Part shown: positions 34,758-47,321 of the stretch, in pieces
Layout of the letters: each line of letters begins with the position of its first letter
How positions within the stretch are numbered: position 1 is the stretch's first letter
DNA from: Gordius sp. MW1
Lineage: Eukaryota; Nematomorpha; Gordioida; Gordea; Gordiidae
DNA: 64,000 nucleotides
Direction: 5' to 3'
Assembly (NCBI GenBank): GCA_964036665.1
Contig: OZ038532.1
Span: 15,704,537 to 15,768,536 of the forward strand
Program-made: the position numbers and the translations under genes
The notes under the pieces: generated by a model
What the model was told of the DNA's origin: nothing
The model's database searches: none
The model's input: only the letters and a program-made list of their open reading frames with translations

Positions 34758-36781
34758 ATTTATTTTTTTCGATTCTATGTGAAAGAGCATGAAAAAATAT
34801 ATAAAAGTAAGCCAATTTGAGAATCCTATTATCCTCGATTGACTTACGAAAAGAGGTTTTAAGCTGCGAGAACTATCATTTTGACAAAAGACAACGTTTT
34901 ATTGTTGCGATTAGTTTGTTGTATCGCAACGTGAGTGCTTAATTTTTCAAAAATGCACTATGCGATCATAATTTTAAAGTAATAGTTTTCTGATTCTGAT
35001 AAATTTTTACTTTTTATCATCGAAACCACGTCTGAAAACGACAACTTTCATCGGATGCATACGGTTGAAAGAAAAATATGTGAAAAATTTTGAGGTAAAA
35101 ATAGTTATTTTTTTCGATTCTATGTGAAAGAGCATAAAAAAATATATAAAAGTAAGCCAATTTGAGAATCTTATCCTCGATTGACTTCCGAAAAGAGGTT
35201 TTAAGCTGCGAGAACTATCATTTTGACAAAAGACAACGTTTTATTGTTGCGATTAGTTTGTTGTATCGCATCGTGATGCTTAATTTTTGAAAATGGCTCT
35301 ATGCGATCATGATTTCAAAGTAATAGTTTCAGATTCTGATAAATTTTTCCTTGGGATCATAGAAACCACGTATGAAAACGACAACTTTCATCGGATGCAT
35401 ACGGTTGAAAGAAAAATATGTGAAAATTTTTGAGGTAAAAATATTTATTTTTTTCGATTCTATGTGAAAGAGCATGAAAAAATATATAAAAGTAAGCCAA
35501 TTTGAGAATCCTATTATCCTCGATTGACTTCCGAAAAGAGGTTTTAAGCTGCGAGAACTATCATTTTGACAAAAGACAACTGCGATTAGTTTGTTGTATC
35601 GCAACGTGAGTGATTAATTTTTCAAAAATGCACTATGCGATCATGATTTTAAAGTAATAGTTTTCTGATTCTGATAAATTTTTACTTTTTATCATCGAAA
35701 CCACGTCTGAAAACGACAACTTTCATCGGATGCATACGGTTGAAAGAAAAATATGTGAAAAATTTTGAGGTAAAAATATTTATTTTTTTCGATTCTATGT
35801 GAAAGAGCATGAAAAAATATATAAAAGTAAGCCAATTTGAGAATCCTATTATCCTCGATTGACTTCCGAAAAGAGGTTTTAAGCTGCGAGAACTATCATT
35901 TTGACAAAAGACAACGTTTTATTGTTGCGATTAGTTTGTTGTATCGCAACGTGATGCTTAATTTTTGAAAATGGATCTATGCGATCATGATTTCAAAGTA
36001 ATAGTTTTCAGATTCTGATAAATTTTTACTTGGGATCATAGAAACCACGTCTGAAAACGACAACTCTCATCGGATGAATACGGTTCAAAGAAAAATATGT
36101 GGGAAATTTTGAGGTAAAAATATTTATTTTTTTCAATTATATGTGAAAGAGCATGAAAAAATATATAAAAGTAAGCCAATTTGAGAATCCTATTATCCTC
36201 GATTGACTTCCGAAAAGAGGTTTTAAGCTGCGAGAACTATCATTTTGACAAAAGACAACTGCGATTAGTTTGTTGTATCGCAACGTGAGTGATTAATTTT
36301 TCAAAATTGCACTATGCGATCATGATTTTAAAGTAATAGTTTTCTGATTCTGATAAATTTTTACTTTTTATCATCGAAACCACGTCTGAAAACGACAACT
36401 TTCATCGGATGCATACGGTTGAAAGAAAAATATGTGAAAAATTTTGAGGTAAAAATATTTATTTTTTCGATTCTATGTGAAAGAGCATGAAGCCAATTTG
36501 AGAATTCTATTATCCTCGATTGACCCGAAAAGAGGTTTTAAGCTGCGAGAACTATCATTTTGACAAAAGACAACGTTTTATTGTTGCGATTAGTTTGTTG
36601 TATCGCAACGTGAGTGCTTAATTTTTCAAAAATGCACTATGCGATCACGATTTTAAAGTAATAGTTTTCTGATTCTGATAAATTTTTACTTTTTATCATC
36701 GAAACCACGTCTTAAAACGACAACTTTCATCGGATGCATACGGTTGAAAGAAAAATATGTGAAAATTTTTGAGGTAAAAAT
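34758..36781 (+). repeat. 2,024 bp tandem unit, copy 2
   Basis: Direct repeat of the previous unit. One difference I saw is ATGGATCTATG (near 35974) against ATGGCTCTATG in copy 1. At its right end the sequence returns to GACTTCCG (near 36865), as in the stretch near 30.75 kb. Confidence 0.9.
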
Positions 36782-39179
36782 ATTTATTTTTTTCGATTCT
36801 ATGTGAAAGAGCATGAAAAAATATATAAAAGTAAGCCAATTTGAGAATCCTATTATCCTCGATTGACTTCCGAAAAGAGGTTTTAAGCTGCGAGAACTAT
36901 CATTTTGACAAAAGACAACGTTTTATTGTTGCGATTAGTTTGTTGTATCGCAACGTGATGCTTAATTTTTGAAAATGGCTCTATGCGATCATGATTTCAA
37001 AGTAATAGTTTTCAGATTCTGATAAATTTTTACTTGGGATCATAGAAACCACGTCTGAAAACGACAACTCTCATCGGATGAATACGGTTCAAAGAAAAAT
37101 ATGTGGGAAATTTTGAGGTAAAAATATTTATTTTTTTCAATTCTATGTGAAAGAGCATGAAAAAATATATAAAAGTAAGCCAATTTGAGAATCCTTTTAT
37201 CCTCGATTGACTTCCGAAAAGGGGTTTTAAGCTGCGAGAACTATCATTTTGACAAAAGACAACGTTTTATTGTTGCGATTAGTTTGTTGTATCGCAACGT
37301 GAGTGTTTAATTTTCCAAAAATGCACTATGCGATCATGATTTTAAAGTAACATTTCTCTGATTCTGATAAATTTTTACTTGGGATCATAGAAACCACGTC
37401 TGAAAACGACAACTTTCATCGGATGAATACGGTTCAAAGAAAAATATGTGAAAATTTTTGAGGTAAAAATATTTATTTTTTTCAATTCTATGTGTAAGAG
37501 CATGAAAAAATGTATAAAAGTAAGCCAATTTGAGAATCCTATTATCCTCGATTGACTTCCGAAAAGAGGTTTTAAGCTGCGAGAACTATCATTTTGACAA
37601 AAGACAACGTTTTATTGTTGCGATTAGTTAGATGTATCGCAACGTGATGCTTAATTTTTGAAAATGGCTCTATGCGATCATGATTTTAAAGTAATAGTTT
37701 TCTGATTCTGATAAATTTTTACTTGGGATCATAGAAACCACGTCTGAAAACGACAACTTTCATCGGATGGATACGGTTGAAAGAAAAATATGTGAAAAAT
37801 TTTGAGGTAAAAACATTTATTTTTTTCGATTCTATGTGAAAGAGCATGAAAAAATATATAAAAGTAAGCCAATTTGAGAATCCTATTATCCTCGATTGAC
37901 TTACGAAAAGAGGTTTTAAGCTGCGAGAACTATCATTTTGACAAAAGACAACGTTTTATTGTTGCGATTAGTTTGTTGTATCGCAACGTGAGTGCTTAAT
38001 TTTTCAAAAATGCACTATGCGATCATAATTTTAAAGTAATAGTTTTCTGATTCTGATAAATTTTTACTTTTTATCATCGAAACCACGTCTGAAAACGACA
38101 ACTTTCATCGGATGCATACGGTTGAAAGAAAAATATGTGAAAAATTTTGAGGTAAAAATAGTTATTTTTTTCGATTCTATGTGAAAGAGCATAAAAAAAT
38201 ATATAAAAGTAAGCCAATTTGAGAATCTTATCCTCGATTGACTTCCGAAAAGAGGTTTTAAGCTGCGAGAACTATCATTTTGACAAAAGACAACGTTTTA
38301 TTGTTGCGATTAGTTTGTTGTATCGCATCGTGATGCTTAATTTTTGAAAATGGCTCTATGCGATCATGATTTCAAAGTAATAGTTTCAGATTCTGATAAA
38401 TTTTTCCTTGGGATCATAGAAACCACGTATGAAAACGACAACTTTCATCGGATGCATACGGTTGAAAGAAAAATATGTGAAAATTTTTGAGGTAAAAATA
38501 TTTATTTTTTTCGATTCTATGTGAAAGAGCATGAAAAAATATATAAAAGTAAGCCAATTTGAGAATCCTATTATCCTCGATTGACTTCCGAAAAGAGGTT
38601 TTAAGCTGCGAGAACTATCATTTTGACAAAAGACAACTGCGATTAGTTTGTTGTATCGCAACGTGAGTGATTAATTTTTCAAAATTGCACTATGCGATCA
38701 TGATTTTAAAGTAATAGTTTTCTGATTCTGATAAATTTTTACTTTTTATCATCGAAACCACGTCTGAAAACGACAACTTTCATCGGATGCATACGGTTGA
38801 AAGAAAAATATGTGAAAAATTTTGAGGTAAAAATATTTATTTTTTCGATTCTATGTGAAAGAGCATGAAGCCAATTTGAGAATTCTATTATCCTCGATTG
38901 ACCCGAAAAGAGGTTTTAAGCTGCGAGAACTATCATTTTGACAAAAGACAACGTTTTATTGTTGCGATTAGTTTGTTGTATCGCAACGTGATGCTTAATT
39001 TTTGAAAATGGCTCTATGCGATCATGATTTCAAAGTAATAGTTTTCAGATTCTGATAAATTTTTACTTGGGATCATAGAAACCACGTCTGAAAACGACAA
39101 CTCTCATCGGATGAATACGGTTCAAAGAAAAATATGTGGGAAATTTTGAGGTAAAAATATTTATTTTTTTCAATTATAT
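36782..39179 (+). repeat. Re-joined copy of 30.7-34.5 kb lacking three monomers
   Basis: Matches 30.7-31.4 kb at an offset of 6,114 bp (TTTTCC at 37311 against 31197), then jumps to match 32.4 kb onward at 5,081 bp (TTAGTTAGATG at 37623 against 32542). The 1,033 bp lost is three monomers, and the join lies in the GTGTAAGAGC, ATGTATAAAAG monomer that occurs at both ends (31378 and 32411). After the 17 bp deletion mark at 38864 it switches straight to a GTGATGC monomer. Confidence 0.87.
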
Positions 39180-42100
39180 GTGAAAGAGCATGAAAAAATA
39201 TATAAAAGTAAGCCAATTTGAGAATCCTATTATCCTCGATTGACTTCCGAAAAGAGGTTTTAAGCTGCGAGAACTATCATTTTGACAAAAGACAACGTTT
39301 TATTGTTGCGATTAGTTTGTTGTATCGCAACGTGATGCTTAATTTTTGAAAATGGCTCTATGCGATCATGATTTCAAAGTAATAGTTTTCAGATTCTGAT
39401 AAATTTTTACTTGGGATCATAGAAACCACGTCTGAAAACGACAACTCTCATCGGATGAATACGGTTCAAAGAAAAATATGTGGGAAATTTTGAGGTAAAA
39501 ATATTTATTTTTTTCAATTCTATGTGAAAGAGCATGAAAAAATATATAAAAGTAAGCCAATTTGAGAATCCTTTTATCCTCGATTGACTTCCGAAAAGGG
39601 GTTTTAAGCTGCGAGAACTATCATTTTGACAAAAGACAACGTTTTATTGTTGCGATTAGTTTGTTGTATCGCAACGTGAGTGTTTAATTTTCCAAAAATG
39701 CACTATGCGATCATGATTTTAAAGTAACATTTCTCTGATTCTGATAAATTTTTACTTGGTATCATAGAAACCACGTCTGAAAACGACAACTTTCATCGGA
39801 TGAATACGGTTCAAAGAAAAATATGTGAAAATTTTTGAGGTAAAAATATTTATTTTTTTCAATTCTATGTGTAAGAGCATGAAAAAATGTATAAAAGTAA
39901 GCCAATTTGAGAATCCTATTATCCTCGATTGACTTCCGAAAAGAGGTTTTAAGCTGCGAGAACTATCATTTTGACAAAAGACAACGTTTTATTGTTGCGA
40001 TTAGTTTGTTGTATCGCAACGTGAGTGCTTAATTTTTCAAAAATGCACTATGCGATCATGATTTTAAAGTAATAGTTTTCTGATTCTGATAAATTTTTAC
40101 TTTTTATCATCGAAACCACGTCTTAAAACGACAACTTTCATCGGATGCATACGGTTGAAAGAAAAATATGTGAAAAATTTTGAGGTAAAAATATTTATTT
40201 TTTTCGATTCTATGTGAAAGAGCATGAAAAAATATATAAAAGTAAGCCAATTTGAGAATCCTATTATCCTCGATTGACTTCCGAAAAGAGGTTTTAAGCT
40301 GCGAGAACTATCATTTTGACAAATGACAACGTTTTATTGTTGCGATTAGTTTGTTGTATCGCAACGTGATGCTTAATTTTTGAAAATGGCTCTATGCGAT
40401 CATGATTTCAAAGTAATAGTTTCAGATTCTGATAAATTTTTACTTGGGATCATAGAAACCACGTCTGAAAACGACAACTCTCATCGGATGAATACGGTTC
40501 AAAGAAAAATATGTGGGAAATTTTGAGGTAAAAATATTTATTTTTTTCAATTCTATGTGAAAGAGCATAAAAAAATATATAAAAGTAAGCCAATTTGAGA
40601 ATCCTATTATCCTCGATTGACTTCCGAAAAGGGGTTTTAAGCTGCGAGAACTATCATTTTGACAAAAGACAACGTTTTATTGTTGCGATTAGTTTGTTGT
40701 ATCGCAACGTGAGTGTTTAATTTTTCAAAAATGCACTATGCGATCATGATTTCAAAATAACATTTCTCTGATTCTGATAAATTTTTACTTGGGATCATAG
40801 AAACCACGTCTGAAAACGACAACTTTCATCGGATGAATACGGTTCAAAGAAAAATATGTGAAAATTTTTGAGGTAAAAATATTTATTTTTTTCAATTCTA
40901 TGTGTAAGAGCATGAAAAAATGTATAAAAGTAAGCCAATTTGAGAATCCTATTATCCTCGATTGACTTCCGAAAAGAGGTTTTAAGCTGCGAGAACTATC
41001 ATTTTGACAAAAGACAACGTTTTATTGTTGCGATTAGTTAGATGTATCGCAACGTGATGCTTAATTTTTGAAAATGGCTCTATGCGATCATGATTTTAAA
41101 GTAATAGTTTTCTGATTCTGATAAATTTTTACTTGGGATCATAGAAACCACGTCTGAAAACGACAACTTTCATCGGATGGATACGGTTGAAAGAAAAATA
41201 TGTGAAAAATTTTGAGGTAAAAACATTTATTTTTTTCGATTCTATGTGAAAGAGCATGAAAAAATATATAAAAGTAAGCCAATTTGAGAATCCTATTATC
41301 CTCGATTGACTTACGAAAAGAGGTTTTAAGCTGCGAGAACTATCATTTTGACAAAAGACAACGTTTTATTGTTGCGATTAGTTTGTTGTATCGCAACGTG
41401 AGTGCTTAATTTTTCAAAAATGCACTATGCGATCATAATTTTAAAGTAATAGTTTTCTGATTCTGATAAATTTTTACTTTTTATCATCGAAACCACGTCT
41501 GAAAACGACAACTTTCATCGGATGCATACGGTTGAAAGAAAAATATGTGAAAAATTTTGAGGTAAAAATAGTTATTTTTTTCGATTCTATGTGAAAGAGC
41601 ATAAAAAAATATATAAAAGTAAGCCAATTTGAGAATCTTATCCTCGATTGACTTCCGAAAAGAGGTTTTAAGCTGCGAGAACTATCATTTTGACAAAAGA
41701 CAACGTTTTATTGTTGCGATTAGTTTGTTGTATCGCATCGTGATGCTTAATTTTTGAAAATGGCTCTATGCGATCATGATTTCAAAGTAATAGTTTCAGA
41801 TTCTGATAAATTTTTCCTTGGGATCATAGAAACCACGTATGAAAACGACAACTTTCATCGGATGCATACGGTTGAAAGAAAAATATGTGAAAATTTTTGA
41901 GGTAAAAATATTTATTTTTTTCGATTCTATGTGAAAGAGCATGAAAAAATATATAAAAGTAAGCCAATTTGAGAATCCTATTATCCTCGATTGACTTCCG
42001 AAAAGAGGTTTTAAGCTGCGAGAACTATCATTTTGACAAAAGACAACTGCGATTAGTTTGTTGTATCGCAACGTGAGTGATTAATTTTTCAAAAATGCAC

Positions 42101-43334
42101 TATGCGATCATGATTTTAAAGTAATAGTTTTCTGATTCTGATAAATTTTTACTTTTTATCATCGAAACCACGTCTGAAAACGACAACTTTCATCGGATGC
42201 ATACGGTTGAAAGAAAAATATGTGAAAAATTTTGAGGTAAAAATATTTATTTTTTTCGATTCTATGTGAAAGAGCATGAAAAAATATATAAAAGTAAGCC
42301 AATTTGAGAATCCTATTATCCTCGATTGACTTCCGAAAAGAGGTTTTAAGCTGCGAGAACTATCATTTTGACAAAAGACAACGTTTTATTGTTGCGATTA
42401 GTTTGTTGTATCGCAACGTGATGCTTAATTTTTGAAAATGGCTCTATGCGATCATGATTTCAAAGTAATAGTTTTCAGATTCTGATAAATTTTTACTTGG
42501 GATCATAGAAACCACGTCTGAAAACGACAACTCTCATCGGATGAATACGGTTCAAAGAAAAATATGTGGGAAATTTTGAGGTAAAAATATTTATTTTTTT
42601 CAATTATATGTGAAAGAGCATGAAAAAATATATAAAAGTAAGCCAATTTGAGAATCCTATTATCCTCGATTGACTTCCGAAAAGAGGTTTTAAGCTGCGA
42701 GAACTATCATTTTGACAAAAGACAACTGCGATTAGTTTGTTGTATCGCAACGTGAGTGATTAATTTTTCAAAATTGCACTATGCGATCATGATTTTAAAG
42801 TAATAGTTTTCTGATTCTGATAAATTTTTACTTTTTATCATCGAAACCACGTCTGAAAACGACAACTTTCATCGGATGCATACGGTTGAAAGAAAAATAT
42901 GTGAAAAATTTTGAGGTAAAAATATTTATTTTTTCGATTCTATGTGAAAGAGCATGAAGCCAATTTGAGAATTCTATTATCCTCGATTGACCCGAAAAGA
43001 GGTTTTAAGCTGCGAGAACTATCATTTTGACAAAAGGCAACGTTTTATTGTTGCGATTAGTTTGTTGTATCGCAACGTGAGTGCTTAATTTTTCAAAAAT
43101 GCACTATGCGATCACGATTTTAAAGTAATAGTTTTCTGATTCTGATAAATTTTTACTTTTTATCATCGAAACCACGTCTTAAAACGACAACTTTCATCGG
43201 ATGCATACGGTTGAAAGAAAAATATGTGAAAATTTTTGAGGTAAAAATATTTATTTTTTTCGATTCTATGTGAAAGAGCATGAAAAAATATATAAAAGTA
43301 AGCCAATTTGAGAATCCTATTATCCTCGATTGAC
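39180..43334 (+). repeat. 12-monomer copy of 30.7-34.8 kb
   Basis: Offset 8,491 bp throughout: TTTTCC 39688 against 31197, TTAGTTAGATG 41033 against 32542, CGCATCGTG 41734 against 33243, CATGAAGCC 42953 against 34462. Unlike the copy at 36.8 kb it keeps the three monomers at 39.9-41.0 kb. Private changes include CTTGGTATC (near 39755) and AAAGGCAAC (near 43035). It ends where GACTTACG (34841) becomes GACTTCCG (43332). Confidence 0.9.
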
Positions 43335-46232
43335 TTCCGAAAAGAGGTTTTAAGCTGCGAGAACTATCATTTTGACAAAAGACACGTTTTATTGTTGCGA
43401 TTAGTTTGTTGTATCGCAACGTGATGCTTAATTTTTGAAAATGGCTCTATGCGATCATGATTTCAAAGTAATAGTTTTCAGATTCTGATAAATTTTTACT
43501 TGGGATCATAGAAACCACGTCTGAAAACGACAACTCTCATCGGATGAATACGGTTCAAAGAAAAATATGTGGGAAATTTTGAGGTAAAAATATTTATTTT
43601 TTTCAATTCTATGTGAAAGAGCATGAAAAAATATATAAAAGTAAGCCAATTTGAGAATCCTTTTATCCTCGATTGACTTCCGAAAAGGGGTTTTAAGCTG
43701 CGAGAACTATCATTTTGACAAAAGACAACGTTTTATTGTTGCGATTAGTTTGTTGTATCGCAACGTGAGTGTTTAATTTTCCAAAAATGCACTATGCGAT
43801 CATGATTTTAAAGTAACATTTCTCTGATTCTGATAAATTTTTACTTGGGATCATAGAAACCACGTCTGAAAACGACAACTTTCATCGGATGAATACGGTT
43901 CAAAGAAAAATATGTGAAAATTTTTGAGGTAAAAATATTTATTTTTTTCAATTCTATGTGTAAGAGCATGAAAAAATGTATAAAAGTAAGCCAATTTGAG
44001 AATCCTATTATCCTCGATTGACTTCCGAAAAGAGGTTTTAAGCTGCGAGAACTATCATTTTGACAAAAGACAACGTTTTATTGTTGCGATTAGTTTGTTG
44101 TATCGCAACGTGAGTGCTTAATTTTTCAAAAATGCACTATGCGATCATGATTTTAAAGTAATAGTTTTCTGATTCTGATAAATTTTTACTTTTTATCATC
44201 GAAACCACGTCTTAAAACGACAACTTTCATCGGATGCATACGGTTGAAAGAAAAATATGTGAAAAATTTTGAGGTAAAAATATTTATTTTTTTCGATTCT
44301 ATGTGAAAGAGCATGAAAAAATATATAAAAGTAAGCCAATTTGAGAATCCTATTATCCTCGATTGACTTCCGAAAAGAGGTTTTAAGCTGCGAGAACTAT
44401 CATTTTGACAAAAGACAACGTTTTATTGTTGCGATTAGTTTGTTGTATCGCAACGTGAGTGCTTAATTTTTCAAAAATGCACTATGCGATCATGATTTTA
44501 AAGTAATAGTTTCAGATTCTGATAAATTTTTACTTGGGATCATAGAAACCACGTCTGAAAACGACAACTTTCATCGGATGCATACGGTTGAAAGAAAAAT
44601 ATGTGAAAAATTTTGAGGTAAAAATATTTATTTTTTCGATTCTATGTGAAAGAGCGTGAAAAAATATATAAAAGTAAGCCAATTTGAGAATTCTATTATC
44701 CTCGATTGACTTCCGAAAAGAGGTTTTAAGCTGCGAGAACTATCATTTTGACAAAAGACAACGTTTTATTGTTGCGATTAGTTTGTTGTATCGCAACGTG
44801 AGTGCTTAATTTTTCAAAAATGCACTATGCGATCATGATTTTAAAGTAATAGTTTTCTGATTCTGATAAATTTTTACTTTTTATCATCGAAACCACGTCT
44901 GAAAACGACAACTTTCATCGGATGCATACGGTTGAAAGAAAAATATGTGAAAAATTTTGAGGTAAAAATATTTATTTTTTTCGATTCTATGTGAAAGAGC
45001 ATGAAAAAATATATAAAAGTAAGCCAATTTGAGAATCCTATTATCCTCGATTGACTTCCGAAAAGAGGTTTTAAGCTGCGAGAACTATCATTTTGACAAA
45101 AGACAACGTTTTATTGTTGCGATTAGTTTGTTGTATCGCAACGTGATGCTTAATTTTTGAAAATGGCTCTATGCGATCATGATTTCAAAGTAATAGTTTC
45201 AGATTCTGATAAATTTTTACTTGGGATCATAGAAACCACGTCTGAAAACGACAACTTTCATCGGATGCATACGGTTGAAAGAAAAATATGTGAAAAATTT
45301 TGAGGTAAAAATATTTATTTTTTTCGATTCTATGTGAAAGAGCATGAAAAAATATATAAAAGTAAGCCAATTTGAGAATCCTATTATCCTCGATTGACTT
45401 CCGAAAAGAGGTTTTAAGCTGCGAGAACTATTATTTTGACAAAAGACAACGTTTTATTGTTGCGATTAGTTTGTTGTATCGCAACGTGAGTGCTTAATTT
45501 TTCAAAAATGCACTATGCGATCATGATTTTAAAGTAATAGTTTTCATTCTGATAAATTTTTACTTTTTATCATCGAAACCACGTCTGAAAACGACAACTT
45601 TCATCGGATGCATACGGTTGAAAGAAAAATATGTGAAAAATTTTGAGGTAAAAATAGTTATTTTTTTCGATTCTATGTGAAAGAGCATGAAAAAATATAT
45701 AAAAGTAAGCCAATTTGAGAATCCTATTATCCTCGATTGACTTCCGAAAAGAGGTTTTTTAGCTGCGAGAACTATCATTTTGACAAAAGACAACGTTTTA
45801 TTGTTGCGATTAGTTTGTTGTATCGCAACGTGTTGCTTAATTTTTTAAAATGGCTCTATGCGATCATGATTTCAAAGTAATAGTTTCAGATTCTGATAAA
45901 TTTTTACTTGGGATCATAGAAACCACGTCTGAAAACGACAACTTTCATCGGATGCATACGGTTGAAAGAAAAATATGTGAAAAATTTTGAGGTAAAAATA
46001 TTTATTTTTTTCGATTCTATGTGAAAGAGCATGAAAAAATATATAAAAGTAAGCCAATTTGAGAATCCTATTATCCTCGATTGACTTCCGAAAGAGGTTT
46101 TAAGCTGCGAGAACTATCATTTTGACAAAAGACAACGTTTTATTGTTGCGATTAGTTTGTTGTATCGCAACGTGATGCTTAATTTTTGAAAATGGCTCTA
46201 TGCGATCATGATTTCAAAGTAATAGTTTTTAT
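43335..46232 (+). repeat. Monomers linking the two block families
   Basis: About 8.5 monomers. The start repeats the module with TTTTCCAAAAATG (43777) and GTGTAAGAGC (near 43957), as at 31.2 kb. From about 44.5 kb the types change to those of the first 15 kb: GAGCGTG (near 44652), GTTATTTTTTTCG and TTTTAAAATGG. Private changes include one deletion in TTTTCATTCTG (near 45541), GGTTTTTTAGC (near 45755) and a lost A in CCGAAAGAGG (near 46089). Confidence 0.82.
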
Positions 46233-47321
46233 ATTCTGATAAATATTTACTTGGGATCATAGAAACCACGTCTGAAAACGACAACTTTCATCGGATGCAT
46301 ACGGTTGAAAGAAAAATATGTGAAAAATTTTGAGGTAAAAATATTTATTTTTTCGATTCTATGTGAAAGAGCGTGAAAAAATATATAAAAGTAAGCCAAT
46401 TTGAGAATTCTATTATCCTCGATTGACTTCCGAAAAGAGGTTTTAAGCTGCGAGAACTATCATTTTGACAAAAGACAACGTTTTATTGTTGCGATTAGTT
46501 TGTTGTATCGCAACGTGAGTGCTTAATTTTTCAAAAATGCACTATGCGATCATGATTTTAAAGTAATAGTTTTCTGATTCTGATAAATTTTTACTTTTTA
46601 TCATCGAAACCACGTCTTAAAACGACAACTTTCATCGGATGCATACGGTTGAAAGAAAAATATGTGAAAAATTTTGAGGTAAAAATATTTATTTTTTTCG
46701 ATTCTATGTGAAAGAGCATGAAAAAATATATAAAAGTAAGCCAATTTGAGAATACTATTATCCTCGATTGACTTCCGAAAAGAGGTTTTAAGCTGCGAGA
46801 ACTATCATTTTGACAAAAGACAACTTTTTATTGTTGCGATTAGTTTGTTGTATCGCAACGTGATGCTTACTCTATGCGATCATGATTTCAAAGTAATAGT
46901 TTTCAGATTCTGATAAATTTTTACTTGGGATTATAGAAACCACGTCTGAAAACGACAACTCTCATCGGATGAATACGTTTCAAAGAAAAATATGTGGGAA
47001 ATTTTGAGGTAAAAATATTTATTTTTTTCAATTCTATGTGAAAGAGCATGAAAAAATATATAAAAGTAAGCCAATTTGAGAATCCTATTATCCTCGATTG
47101 ACTTCCGAAAAGTTGTTTTAAGCTGCGAGAACTATCATTTTGACAAAAGACAACGTTTTATTGTTGCGATTAGTTTGTTGTATCGCAACGTGAGTGTTTA
47201 ATTTTTCAAAAATGCACTATGCGATCATGATTTCAAAGTAACATTTCTCTGATTCTGATAAATTTTTACTTGGGATCATAGAAACCACGTCTGAAAACGA
47301 CAACTTTCATCGGATGAATAC
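46233..47321 (+). repeat. Block C, copy 3
   Basis: Copy of 10678-11766 at an offset of 35,555 bp: GCGTG at 46371, TTACTCTATG at 46867, AAAAGTTG at 47108. The monomer just upstream carries TTTTTATATTCTG (near 46225), as does the one at 4858, so in that respect it is closer to copy 1. Private changes include GGGATTATAG (near 46928) and TACGTTTC (near 46975). Confidence 0.85.
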
